Assembly (NCBI GenBank): GCA_029959085.1
Contig: JARWIR010000010.1
Span: 19,117,001-19,181,000, forward strand
Source: Nemophila menziesii
Taxonomy: Eukaryota > Streptophyta > Magnoliopsida > Boraginales > Hydrophyllaceae
Direction: 5' to 3'
DNA: 64,000 nucleotides
Below are positions 46,055 to 57,062 of this stretch, piece after piece. The notes beneath the pieces are model-generated. The model had not been told where the DNA came from and did no database searches. It saw nothing but the letters and a program-made list of their open reading frames with translations. The position numbers and the translations under genes were made by a program. Position 1 is the stretch's first letter; the number at the start of each line of letters is the position of its first letter.

Positions 46055-46590
46055 TTTAAAGGGGCCAATCATGCAATAAAATAATTTTAGGGATATAAAG
46101 TACAATAAAATAATTTTAGGGATTTATAGTGCAATATAATCATAAAAGGGACTTGTAATGAAATATAATCATTATAAGGGCCTATTGAACAATTTTCTTA
46201 ATTTAATGGGCATATATTGCAATTGTATAAATTTAAGGGACATATAGTGCAATTTACTAAATTTAAGGGACATATACTAAAATTTTATAAATTAAGGGTC
46301 ATAAAGTATAATAAAATAGTTTAAGGGACCAATAGTGCAATTTTTTAAATTAAAGAGACCTAAATTTCAATATAAAATTAATTAAGGGACCAATAATGCA
46401 ATTTTATAGAATTATATGACCTAAAGTGCAATATCTAATATTTTTAAGGACCTTTAGTACAATGTAAAATTGATGGACTTATAGTATAACATCATATAAT
46501 ACAAGGGACCTATAGTGCAATTCATGAATTACATAGACCTATATTGCAATTTCATAATTAATTGGACCTATTCTGCAATTTTTTCAACTA
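46055..46590. repeat. ~29-bp minisatellite array 2
   Basis: A degenerate tandem array with core AAGGGACCTATAGTGCAATTT and A/T-rich filler, roughly 18 units. Its complement (GCACTATAGGTCCCTT) matches the unit of array 1 at 31770-33000. Confidence 0.8.
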
Positions 46591-46657
46591 TACACAAAAT
46601 TCATATCTTCATATCAAAAACACCAAGAAATCTACTAATTCTACACAATTTAATAAC

Positions 46658-46661
<4 letters not shown>

Positions 46662-46734
<73 letters not shown>
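46662..46734. repeat. TA microsatellite
   Basis: About 36 uninterrupted TA units, followed by an A-tract and a second short TA run at 46764-46782. Confidence 0.95.
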
Positions 46735-46739
<5 letters not shown>

Positions 46740-46954
46740 AAAAACTTATATAATCTTATTTTTATATATATATATATATATGATTATATTAAATAAAAAT
46801 AGGATAATAATTACCTAGAATAGAGTAAGATAGGAAGGGGGTGATGGCTAATCGGAGGCGGTGGTAACAGGCGGCGACAAGGGAGGGGGCACGACAGCTT
46901 TGTTTTTTTCTTCTTTTCGGTAAATGAAGAAACATAAGAATTTTGGTGTTTTAG

Positions 46955-47196
46955 TAGAAAAGAGGCGCTCTTCCGAAGAGCGTCTAAATACCCACTTCCG
47001 GGTAAAGCTAAAGGCGTTCCTAAGGGAAGCGCCTCACTCTGATTAGTGACTAATCCGTGACTGACAAAAATATTAATTAATAAATTGAGAGAGGCACTTC
47101 TCGGAGGAGCGCCTATACATTAGTTCCGCAATTATTTTTCCAAATACCTTCATTATGGAATTGTTTTATTAAAAAATGTTAGAATTAAAAAATCTC
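46955..47196 (-). repeat. Right terminal inverted repeat of the MULE
   Basis: It is complementary to 40387-40600. Palindromes lie at 46961-46985, 47011-47034 and 47089-47114. The clearest pairing is 47095-47175 with 40414-40490. Confidence 0.85.
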
Positions 47197-47623
47197 CCTA
47201 TTTTTCAAAACACTTTTTTAATGTGTTGTTCGTTGGCCTTTTGCTTTTTTTTAAATTGGTTTCCTATTTTTATCAGCAAATCTTCTTTATTTTCGTAAAT
47301 AAAAAATTATTAACTTGTCATTCTTCACAAAAACCAACCCAGATTAACTACTCTTTCAGAGGAAACACTTTTGTAAAAACCCTATTTGGCGCGCATCCCG
47401 AGATGCCTTCCCCGACCACTCTCCACCACCACTAAACCCTAACCACTTCGCTTCTTCTCTCCCCCTCTACCCCTTTCTCAGTTTCCCATCTCCGATCTAT
47501 AAAGTTTAATCTGAAGTTTATTACCTTTGCTAATATCAGATTCATTAAAATCTCGATCTCTTTCTTTGTTGGTTTTACGTTTACTTTTACCTTCTGAATT
47601 TCGGATCTCCCTCTCTCCGCCTT

Positions 47624-48971
47624 TATGGCACTCATTAAAGATGATGGGATGAACGGGTCAGAGGAGAACTTTACTCTTTCTCCAGATCGAGAAGCTATTT
47701 ATGCAGCTTTCGAGGAACCTAAACTATTTGTGAGAGTTATTGCATCAGGTAACATCAACCTTATTTATCTTTAAAAAGTTATTATCCAATATTGGGGGAT
47801 TTCTGGTAAGATCTCATTGGATAAAAGAGGTATTAATCTATGTGTTGTTGGCTTTGAGAAACAAGAGGATTTGGAAACTGTTTGGCTTAATAGACCCTTT
47901 CATGTTTTTGGCTTTCATGTTCTGATTCAAAAGTATGACGAGTGTATTCAAAACCCCTTGTTACTCGATGAAACAACTTTCTGGGTTAGGATTTTTGGTA
48001 TTCTACCTCTGTTTCTGAAAGAGGCAAATGTTGCTAAGATTGCTGCTAGATTGGGTAAAGTTTATGCTGTTGAATTGCCTAATCCTGAAAAGTTTAAAGA
48101 TGTCAAAACTGTTAGAGCCCGTGCAAACATTGCTATTAAAAGTCCTCTCTCTTCTGGATTTATGTTTAAAATTTCAAGTGGACAATCAGTATGAATTTCA
48201 TTTAAATATGAAAAGCTCTTTGATTTTTGTCATGTGTGTGGTATATTATCTCATGAGGAGAAGAATTGTGATAATCCTATTAAGCTCATTAACAAGTTGG
48301 GAAATTGGATTAGATCTACTGAAAATGAGAATAGAGCTACTGATTTTGTTTTTAAAGCTAATAATAAAGGCCAACCTTTTAAAAGAAGAGCTAAAAGACC
48401 TTTGAAGAATAAATATAAGGTTCAGCTTAGTAGAGGTGATAATAAAGAAGAGGATTGCAAAATTAAAAAGGAAGAGATAGGTGTGCCGAATTTGGTACAA
48501 TCTCTTATTTTAATGCCCAAAACTGACTTGGGCCAAAATGTTTGTGGTGGGGTGGCATTTAAATCTGCTATAAGGACATTAAGCCCAGGGGAAGTTAATT
48601 ATCTTTGTGGGCCTCAGTCCAATAAAGCCTTGTGCAATAGCCCAAAAGTCATTATTGATCCATCTATTACCCTAAACTCATATAAGAGTATCTGCTTTGG
48701 TTCTCTTGAAAGGAATAAGAACCTCACTTTGCAAGTGAGATCTGATCTTGGTCTCCCTCTTGATGAAGAAGATTTTTCTCAAGTCCCTGCAACTCTCTCT
48801 AATCCTATTCAAGGAGAAGATGATGAGATGGCAGATTCTTTAGACTTTGATAATGATGGTACTGAAGATGGTGAAGTTAAGTGGGAAGAGGAAAGCAACT
48901 TGGAAGTTGTTGACTCTGAAGTGGTTTGCGGGGTTGACCCAAATCAACCCCAAATCCCAAGATTTTTCTAG
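47624..48971 (+). pseudogene. LINE2 ORF1 (DUF4283, zinc knuckle)
   Basis: The start MALIKDDGMNGSEENFTL has an acidic N-terminus. The DUF4283 RNA-binding region at 47810-48190 includes RPFHVFGFHVLIQKYDE, TTFWVRIFGILPLF and IAARLGKVYAVE. The zinc knuckle at 48225-48267 (CHVCGILSHEEKNC, CX2CX4HX4C) is intact. A long Lys-rich then acidic tail follows (to 48971). Stops occur at 47773 and 48192, the second at a Trp position. The last ORF1 codons overlap the start of ORF2. The protein binds LINE RNA. Confidence 0.75.
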
Positions 48972-51833
48972 CTTGGAACTGTCAAGGTGTTGCAACAGCC
49001 TTGACAGAACTAAGCCTAGTTGACATGGTTAAGGCTCACCATATTGAGGTACTTTTTCTGTCTGAGACTAAAATAAATCTACTTATGTTTCTAAACTGAG
49101 CTTTAAGCTTGGCCTGAGATTAGTTGCCTTTATTGACCCTATAGGTTTATCAGGTGTCTTAGCTGTTTTTGCTAAGAACCCAGATAAACTTAATATTATA
49201 AGATCTGAAAAAACTTAATTCACTGCCTATATGATTTTAACATGATGGGAAAGTGGGAGATGGTTTTTGTGTATGGCCCTCCAGTGGATGCAGATAAACC
49301 CATATTCATGGATAAGATTAATTCCCTACCTCAAACATCCCTCTGTAGATGTTTAATGGGAGACTTTAATATTATTAGATTCCCATCTGAGAAATTGGGA
49401 GGAGATATTTGTAATTCACATAAACTTCTTATGGATTTATTTAATTCTACTATTAGTGCCAATAATCTTATTGAGCTGACAGATAAAGGGTGTAATTTCT
49501 ATTGGTCAAATAAGAGAAATGGCAACCAGCTCATTAAACAAAAGCTTGATAGGATACTGGTGAATGAGGAATGGAGTTCTAAAATTCCAAACTCTTGGTG
49601 CTCTGTTTTACCACCTGTGGGCTCAGATCACTCTCCAATTTTATTAAATCATGGTATATCTAAATCATCTTCTAATAATAGATATTTGATTGATAAGAGT
49701 TGGCTATTTGAAGACTCTTTTTGTAAACTTATTTTGGAAAAATGGAATACTAAACTGTTTGATTCTGTTTCAGGTGTTATTAAATTTGGTCTAAAACTTA
49801 AACATATTAATAAATATGTTTCTCTCTGGGCCAGGAAGAGAGTTCTAAACAAGAGATTACTTATAAAAACTTCCCTAGCTCAGATTGAGAAGCTATTTAA
49901 TTGTCATTTCTCGGAAAGAAATAAAATTAAGCTGGAAAAGCTTAATAATGATCTAGAAACTCAATGGAAAAAAGAGGAATTGTACTGGGCTTTGAGGTCT
50001 AGAAATTTGTGGGTTAAATTGGGTGAGAATAATACAAAATACTACCATGCTATTACTAAGGCAAAATAAAATTTAAATCGCATTTCTCAGATTAGAAATG
50101 AGAATGGTGATTGGTTACAAGAGAAATATGAAATTATAAATGAGATTAAGACTTATTACAATAAAGTCTATAAGTCAAATGGGAATAGATTTTATGAGCC
50201 TATTCTACATAGAATCAAAAAATGTTACAAGAGAGATGAATGAATGCTTAATTTCTAAAGTGACTATGGAGGAGGTTAAAAATGTTGTATGGGCTCTGGG
50301 GAGTGATTAATCACCAGGCCCTGATGGCTTTGGAGGCTTCTTTTTTAGGAAATTCTGGGATGAAATTAAGTATGACCTTTTAGCTCTTGTGGAGGATTTC
50401 ATGATGAATAATACATCACTTAAAGATATTAATAGCACCATTATTGCGCTGATTCCAAAAGTTAAAAATCCGGATTTGATTTCCTCTTTTAGACCAATCA
50501 GCTGCGCAAATTTTATTTATAAAGTGATATCTAAAATCTTAGCTACAATATTACAACCTTGGATGGAAAATGTTGTTTCAGAAACTCAAACAACTTTTAT
50601 CCCGGGTAGATCAATTTTTGAGAATATTTCGATTGCTCAGGAGGTTAGTCATGTTCTCAAAAATAAAATAAGCTCAAAGAAATACTACTTGGCTATTAAA
50701 GCTGATATGTCAAAGGAATATGAGAATATTGAATGGGACTTTCTACTTGATTTAATGAGAACTATGGGTTTTCACTCCAGATGGATTAATTGAATTGAAA
50801 ATTATATTTCATCAGTCACTTATAAGGTTAAAATTAATGGGGATTTACATGATATTGATGAACCCCATAAAGGTATTAAGAAGGGGGACCCCATATCTCC
50901 TTACTTATTCTATCTAGTTACACAAGCTTTATCATTTCTTATTGAATACTATGTTCAAATTGACCTTCTTAAAAGGATTAAAGTGGCAAATAAAGCTCCA
51001 ATGTTAACACATCTGCTCTTTGCAGAAGATAGTCTTTTTTTTCTTGAAGCAGATGAATATAATATTGAAATCTTTGTTACAACTCTTAACTAGTATTGCT
51101 TTGCATCAAGACAAAAAGTAAATCTCAGTAAAAGTGGAGTGCTTTTTAGTAAAAACACTTATCCTGAGGTTAAAAATAAACTAAGTTCCTAACTTAGAAT
51201 GAACAAATTGCAAGACCTTGGTAAATATCTTGATATTCCTTCTTCTTGGGGGATTTCTAAGGTTAAGTCACTGGAATGGCTCATTGAAATGATTATCAAG
51301 AGGATGGATAGTTGGGAAACAAAATTTCTATCTAAAAGTGGTAAAGAAATCCTTATTAAAGCTATTATTGGCTTTATACCTAACTATATTATGTATGTCT
51401 TCTTGATTCCTAAGAAGCTTACATCTCATTTAACTTCTCTTCATCCTAATTTCTATTGGAATAACCAAGGGGAATCTAGATGCCATTGGATTAAATGGCA
51501 AACTTTAATGTCAGCTAAAAAATGGTGGTTTGGGATTCAAAGATTATCATACTCAAAACCTTGTGCTACTAGCTTTAGAAATTTCTCAAAAATGAAGATT
51601 CTCTACTTCATAAAGTCTTTAAGGGGAAATATTTTCCTGAATCTGATTTTCTTGATGCCTCTTTGAAATGTAATTGTTCTTGGGGATGGAAAAGCTTAAT
51701 TGAGGGGAGAAATTGTTTTCTTAATGATTTACACTGGTCCACTGGTGATGGTAAGAAAATTTATATTTGGAAAGATAAATGGATCCCTTCTGATCCTCAA
51801 ATTTATAAACCTCTGTTATGTGAAGTGGAAAGA
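48964..51833 (+). pseudogene. LINE2 ORF2 (endonuclease and reverse transcriptase)
   Basis: The endonuclease spans about 48964-49680: LAWNCQGVATALTEL, FLSETK, GDFNIIRF, DRILVNEEW and SDHSPILLNH. A linker frame is open at 49242-50069. The reverse transcriptase spans about 50300-51180: SPGPDGFGGFFFRKFW, STIIALIPK, FRPISCANFIYKVISK, TTFIPGRS, IKADMSKEYENIEW, KKGDPISPYLFYL, then LLFAEDSLFF at 51016-51039. The catalytic FADD box reads FAED there, so one metal-binding Asp is replaced by Glu. The thumb/connection region (LGKYLDIPSSWG) runs to 51833. Stops lie at about 50067, 50310, 50791, 51091 and 51189. Confidence 0.8.
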
Positions 51834-52556
51834 CGGGGTGTAACCATGGAGTGGACATCTAGCTAACTTCTGTTTAAACCTTGTCCATACGTCTCCTACT
51901 TCTTCTCCATCCCCTTGACAAAAATTCGCAAGCTTGCTTTGTTCTTTGAGTCTCATGCTCTTCGGATAAAAACGGTTAAAGAATGCGGCTTGAAGTTCTG
52001 CCCATGTATTAATTGTACCTGGTGGTTGCCTATCTAGCCAATCACCAGCTTTGTCGGTCAGAAAGAACAAAAACATATGACAATACAGTTGCTCGCGTGT
52101 AATGCCTAGAGTAACATAGGCATCACAAATCTGCATGAACTTCTGAATCGCTCTTACCGGATCTTGAACTGCTGCACCACTATAGAGTCTGAAATTCTTA
52201 AATTGACCGAGCATGCCCGGAACAGGCCTGGATTTTATATTCTGGATCTCTGGAGGATGATAACCTAATGGTTGAACATGAAACGGTGCTCCCAAGCCTG
52301 GGAGGTCTTGTTCAACTCTGTTCTGATTATTGTTATTGCTTCTGTTATCTACTGTTGGTGGTTGTTGTTGGTCTAAAGGTCCAAGTAGTGGAACTATAGG
52401 AATAATTGGTGGATCTACTAGTGGTGGATCCACTTCTTGCTGTTGAATTTCTGCCATAGCTCTTCTTTGGTTTCTTTCTTCTTGGATACGTCTGTTATAA
52501 GTTGTGAAGCTCCTTTCGGGCTCCGGGAGAGGAGGCCAAGGATACACTGTTAAAAC
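51834..52556 (-). CDS. Athila-type gag N-terminal half (copy D)
   Basis: The longest intact gag piece in the window. The ATG at 52457 (MAEIQQQEVDPPLVDPP) gives a proline-rich start; upstream PERSFTTYNRRIQEERNQRR in the same frame matches the gag starts of A and B, so translation may begin earlier. The capsid region has PGLGAPFHVQPLGYHPPEI, IQKFMQICDAYVTLGI, AGDWLDRQPPGTINTWAEL, AAFFNRFYPKSMRLKEQSKL and VGDVWTRFKQKLARCPLHGY. The frame crosses into LINE2 sequence after GYTP and stops at 51816. The hydrophobic stretch before 52550 is untranslated leader read through. Confidence 0.75.
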
Positions 52557-52678
52557 CTGAAAAAGACTAAAGCAAACCAACAAGCGTAAATCTTGAAAAA
52601 CTAAAAATAAAAACTGAAAAATAAAAATTAAGTAAAAACTACTACTCGAAATAGATAACCCACACGCTAACGAGACAC

Positions 52679-52699
52679 AAGACCCCGACAGCGGCGCCA
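52679..52699 (-). other. Primer binding site (tRNA-Asp), copy D
   Basis: On the minus strand TGGCGCCGCTGTCGGGGTC, six bases from the LTR end. It matches the tRNA-Asp complement with few differences. Confidence 0.78.
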
Positions 52700-52705
52700 A
52701 AAACT

Positions 52706-54252
52706 TGGTGTCGCCTAGGGTGTGATAAAAATAAAATAAAATAAGCCAGAAAACAATGCACTAATCACGCTAGACAAGCACGGTACTGCAAGTATTACAG
52801 GACGTATGCAAGTTTTAATGATAATAAGAATTCGTTCTCAGGGATTGAGTGTGTTATACGAATGAACGAATAATTCAAAGTAGCAATAATTAATTAAAAG
52901 ACAGAAACTAAAGATGATTAATTGAGAGACTGATAATTAAACTAAGTAAAAGTAAAGACAAATAATTAAATATACGAGAATATGAGATGAGAGAGTATAG
53001 CTTATGTTTTGCTAGTATGCACTAATCCTCCTAACTCTTTCTATCAATTTCAGTTTATAAGGGAGACAATAGCTCTTAGATATGTAGTCAAGATTCTAAA
53101 TTCCTACCTATACCCAGAGAGAGAATAGGTAGGCTACGGCACAACCACAAGGTGAACTTAAATATGGTTATCCTACGCCACTAGGTTCCTAAGCAGATAT
53201 TTCCTTCAATTCGTGATATGGTGATTATAACAAACCCCAATGACTATCTAGTTAGGCTGGTGTTGTGAGGATCAATTCCTTATTCTAGACGTTTATGTGG
53301 TGTTTCAATAATTAGACACCCCTTAGGGGTGACCATCTAACTACTATTAAGAAAGCCTAAAGTGATCAGGTTTAGGACAGACAGTAATTCAAAGCACATA
53401 AAACAGATATATGGTTAAGTAGCTAAAATCAGATTAAAACATATAATTCCCAAAGAAAATTAGATAGAAAGAAAATAGAATTCATAGATTATACATAATG
53501 CAAAACCCAAGCTATGGGAAAATTAGTTCATACCTGAAAGAAATAAACTAAAAGAATTATACAAAGAATTCATCTTGCTCTCTTGAATGACTCTAATGAT
53601 ATAAAACTTAAGGACTAAACTTATGGGAGGCAAGGATTCTTTTACAAAGGTTTAAGGGTGTATTTATATGTGTTTAGAAGCCCTAATTCGTTTTCTTGGA
53701 GTGGAAGTCAAGTAACTTGGACTTCAAGCCCAACTCAAATTTGTAACCCTAAAATATAGAAAAGGTAATAATCTGCCGTTGTTTTGTTCTGGCCGTAACT
53801 TCTTCATTTTAATTCTGTTTGACGCGTTCCATTTGTCAAAACTGATTGTCTCGGAAAGATCTATGAGTTTGATTCAGACCATTCTTCCAAATTCCTATCC
53901 AATATGGAGTTATGATCACTTCTATGGTTGTAGGTGTTGGAATTCAGATTTATTTGGCAACTTTATCTTTCCATATCTTATATTTTCCTTCCTTATCTTC
54001 AATTTCCATGCATATCATCTTTACTTTATCTCTTAGAATTGATTTGGCATATAATAAATCACCATATATATCTTTAGAGATTCACAATTAACAAAAAATT
54101 AAACCAAATATGCTCTAAAAATAATAAATCATTAAATCAAGAGAAGAAATAGGAAAGTGCACTATATCATGGGAAAATCGAGTATTTAGACTTCTAAAAC
54201 ACTAAATGATGTCACCAACTAAGATTAAATAATCAGAAATGGGGAGACATTA
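52706..54252 (-). repeat. LTR of copy D
   Basis: A 1547-bp LTR, in element orientation TAATGTCTCCCC ... CCA. The terminal inverted repeat is present with one change (TGTCTCCCC ... GGTGACATCA). It aligns with LTRs A and B. Confidence 0.85.
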
Positions 54253-55679
54253 GTATCACAGATCGTATGCAAGTTTTAATGATAAATAAAGTTTGTTCCT
54301 CATACACTGCGAAAGTTAGGAGAATCTATGCAATATAAAGTGCAATTAAGGTAGCTAGATTAATAATACGCAAGAAAATAAAAGACAAGTAGAATTTTTG
54401 TTTGATTTTGAATAGGAAAATTAACTAAATAAATTAAAGACGGAAAAGTAAATAAGAGAAGAAGATAGTCTGAGAGTTTAGCTCGAGATATAGCAAGTAA
54501 TCCCCACTAATCTTGTTTATTCTAATCATGTAAGGGAGAATTATGTAAAATTGTAATAACCAGGATTCTAAATTCCTCCTAACCCCCTTCCGGGTGGACT
54601 TAGGTGGCAACCTCACAATTACCACGGGAATTAACTAAGATGCTCCTGCGCCACTAGGTTCTTAGATGAGGCTGGCCTGCAATAATGATTGGTGGTTAAA
54701 TCAAACTCTAATGGCTATCTTATTAGGCAATCCCTTCTGGATTACTACCGCACACTAGACGTTTATGTGATGTTTAAATAATTAGACACCCCTTCCAGGT
54801 GACCATCTAACTACTATTAAGGTAATCCTATACGTTGCGCATCGCAAGGAAAACAGACAATAAATCAAAGCACATAAAACAGAGAATAAAACACTAATTC
54901 ATTTAAATATTATAATCCCAAATTAAAATAGATGGAAAACAAGTCTATGGTTCATACCCATATGCTAAATCTCAAGCTAAAATAAATTTAATCATACTAG
55001 AGAAAGAAAACAGAACAATTACAAATTTGAAGGCTTGTGAAGACATAATTTGATGTTCAACTCCTTCCAGACTTCTCTTGTTGTAAGCTTCCTCTTGGCA
55101 TAAGGTTTGTCCAAGGATGTGTCTCTACTGAATAGAGGGTGTATTTATAGGGTATCACTAAGCCTTGGTCAGATTCTTGGAGTAGAGGGCAAGGAATAGG
55201 ACTCTTTTCCAAATAAAATTTGTTTCCTAGAATATTGGAGAAGGTAAAAACTGCTGTTTTTTTTTTGTCGTAACTTCTTCAATATTGCTCTGATTGATGC
55301 GTTCTTTATATCGAAACTGACCGCATCTGCATCGAAAATATCTATGCTTTTGCTTCAGACAGTTCTTCCAAATTCCCAGCCGTTTTTGGGTTCCTTTCCT
55401 AGTTTATCTTTTACTTCCTTTATTTCCAATTTTCATCATTATCTTATTTCCCTTATCTCTTAGAATTTATTTGGCATCTAATTAATTACTATATATCTTT
55501 AAAACTTCACAATTAACAAACAGTCAAACCAAATATGCTCTAAAAATAATAAATCATCAAATCAAGACAAGAAATAGAAAAATATAAAAATATGAATAAA
55601 AATCGATAATTAAATTCTTAAATACACCTAAAATGATGTCTCTAACCTAGATTAATTCATCAAAAATAGGGATAGATCA
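54253..55679 (-). repeat. Partial LTR of copy E
   Basis: It aligns with LTR D from its position about 85 onward (TATCACAGATCGTATGCAAG at the left edge) and ends in TGATCTATCCC read from 55679. The missing 85 bases are those expected left of copy D's insertion point. No internal region of E is present. Confidence 0.78.
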
Positions 55680-56307
55680 ATGACCTTCACTGCAACGTGA
55701 CCTTCACCAAACTCTTCAAAGTTGACCGAATCTTCATGGCTTCACACGTGAAGACTTTCCATGGCTTTGCAAGTATTTTTTTGAGTATCTTATCCGACGA
55801 ACAGTGTAGGCCTCCGTCGTATTCCTTTAGGATATGAGCACAACTCCTAGGTTTGAGCCAGCTCCTCAATTCGACGTTCCATGGCCAGACATGGCTAATT
55901 CTCCCGACGGGGGCATCTCTAGTGACGGAGATCTGCTTTGGAGCTTCAAACAAGCTCAGATATTCGAGCTCCGTCCTTCTTCTCAAAAGATGAACTCTAG
56001 ACTTTTTTTCTATCGACGAGCTCCAGTGTTCGTGAACCATCTCTGTTTGCGAAGCACTCGGTTTGTGAGCTATCTACGGTGTTTGTGATTCATCTTCGTT
56101 CGCGAATCACCCAGTTCAATGGAGCTTCATATCCAGCTCCGGTAAGAAGCATGGAAGAGTCAAAGATTCATTATTGAAGCTTCCCGGTGAAGGGAGCTGC
56201 TCAGCCTCGAACGAAGTAAAACGGGGGAAAAGCTTTATGGGAGTCACGGAACCTCCATCTACAAAATAGAACAAGAAAAGCAGGAAAAAAGTGTGTGAGC
56301 CTTAATT
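55680..56307. other. Unassigned stretch with diverged tandem duplication
   Basis: Base composition is more balanced than in the transposons. Open frames exist on both strands (55687-56040 minus; 55834-56088 plus), but neither shows a domain I recognise. 56026-56125 contains two diverged copies of a ~50-base unit (TTCGTGAACCATCT/TTTGTGATTCATCT, then TTTGCGAAGCAC/TTCGCGAATCAC). It could be the remnant of a host gene or of copy E's target. Confidence 0.35.
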
Positions 56308-56810
<503 letters not shown>

Positions 56811-57062
56811 CACCGCCACCGACCACCACTACCACTTCATGCATTTACCACCGACGATTACCACCCCCTCATACATTCTCCACCGACCATCACCAACACC
56901 ACCACCACATTCGCCCATAACAAACACCATTTTATGCATCCACCACCACAACCACATGCATCCACCACCACCTCATGCATCCAGCACCACCACCACCACC
57001 TCATGAACCCACCACCACCACCACCACCTCATGCATCAACCACCAACACAACCATATGCATC
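56811..57062. repeat. ACC-rich tract, left part
   Basis: Imperfect repeats of ACCACC and CCACCACCTCATGCATCC. The tract is cut at 57062 by copy X and continues at 63862. Confidence 0.85.

Larger units (their letters stand above)
46044..46814 (-). other. Leader intron of the PMD gene
   Basis: On the minus strand CTATTCTAG|GTAATT (46815/46814) and GTTACAG|GACGAAACAATGG (46044/46043) would be donor and acceptor of a 771-base leader intron ending ten bases before the start codon. It contains minisatellite array 2 and the TA repeat. Inferred from splice-like sites only. Confidence 0.5.
40378..47205 (+). mobile_element. Mutator-like element (MULE) carrying a PMD gene
   Basis: The element at 40387-47196 (6810 bp) is flanked by exact 9-bp copies of CCTATTTTT (40378-40386 and 47197-47205), the Mutator duplication length. 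The termini are inverted: AAGTTTTTTT on the left and GAGATTTTTT from the right, with strong matching further in (GTATTTGGAAAAATAATTG, TGTATAGGCGCTCC). Inside are a MuDR-type transposase on the plus strand and a plant mobile domain gene on the minus strand, converging on a large hairpin. About ten related 25-bp palindromes lie in the termini and the centre. Confidence 0.92.
47390..51833 (+). mobile_element. L1-type LINE (LINE2), 3'-truncated
   Basis: It has a pyrimidine-rich leader, ORF1 (47624-48971) and ORF2 (48964 on) in standard plant L1 order. The LINE stops within the C-terminal region at 51833, where gag of Athila copy D begins in the opposite orientation. The 3' UTR, A-tail and target duplication are missing. 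The 5' limit is approximate; 47206-47389 shows nothing recognisable. It is less decayed than LINE1. Confidence 0.82.
51834..54252 (-). mobile_element. Athila-type retrotransposon copy D (truncated)
   Basis: It retains only the 5' LTR (52706-54252), PBS and the first 700 bases of gag. The rest, including any 3' LTR, is missing where it meets LINE2 at 51833. It sits inside the LTR of copy E: sequence from 54253 matches the interior, not the start, of a related LTR. Deletion between LINE2 and D probably removed the left part of D and of E. Confidence 0.8.

Noticed and set aside
46515..46796. 93-codon frame rich in Ile and Tyr
   Set aside because: It is a translation of the TA microsatellite and the flanking minisatellite.
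55687..56088. Overlapping open frames on both strands as a possible host gene
   Set aside because: Neither has a recognisable domain, exon structure or promoter; kept only as an unassigned stretch.
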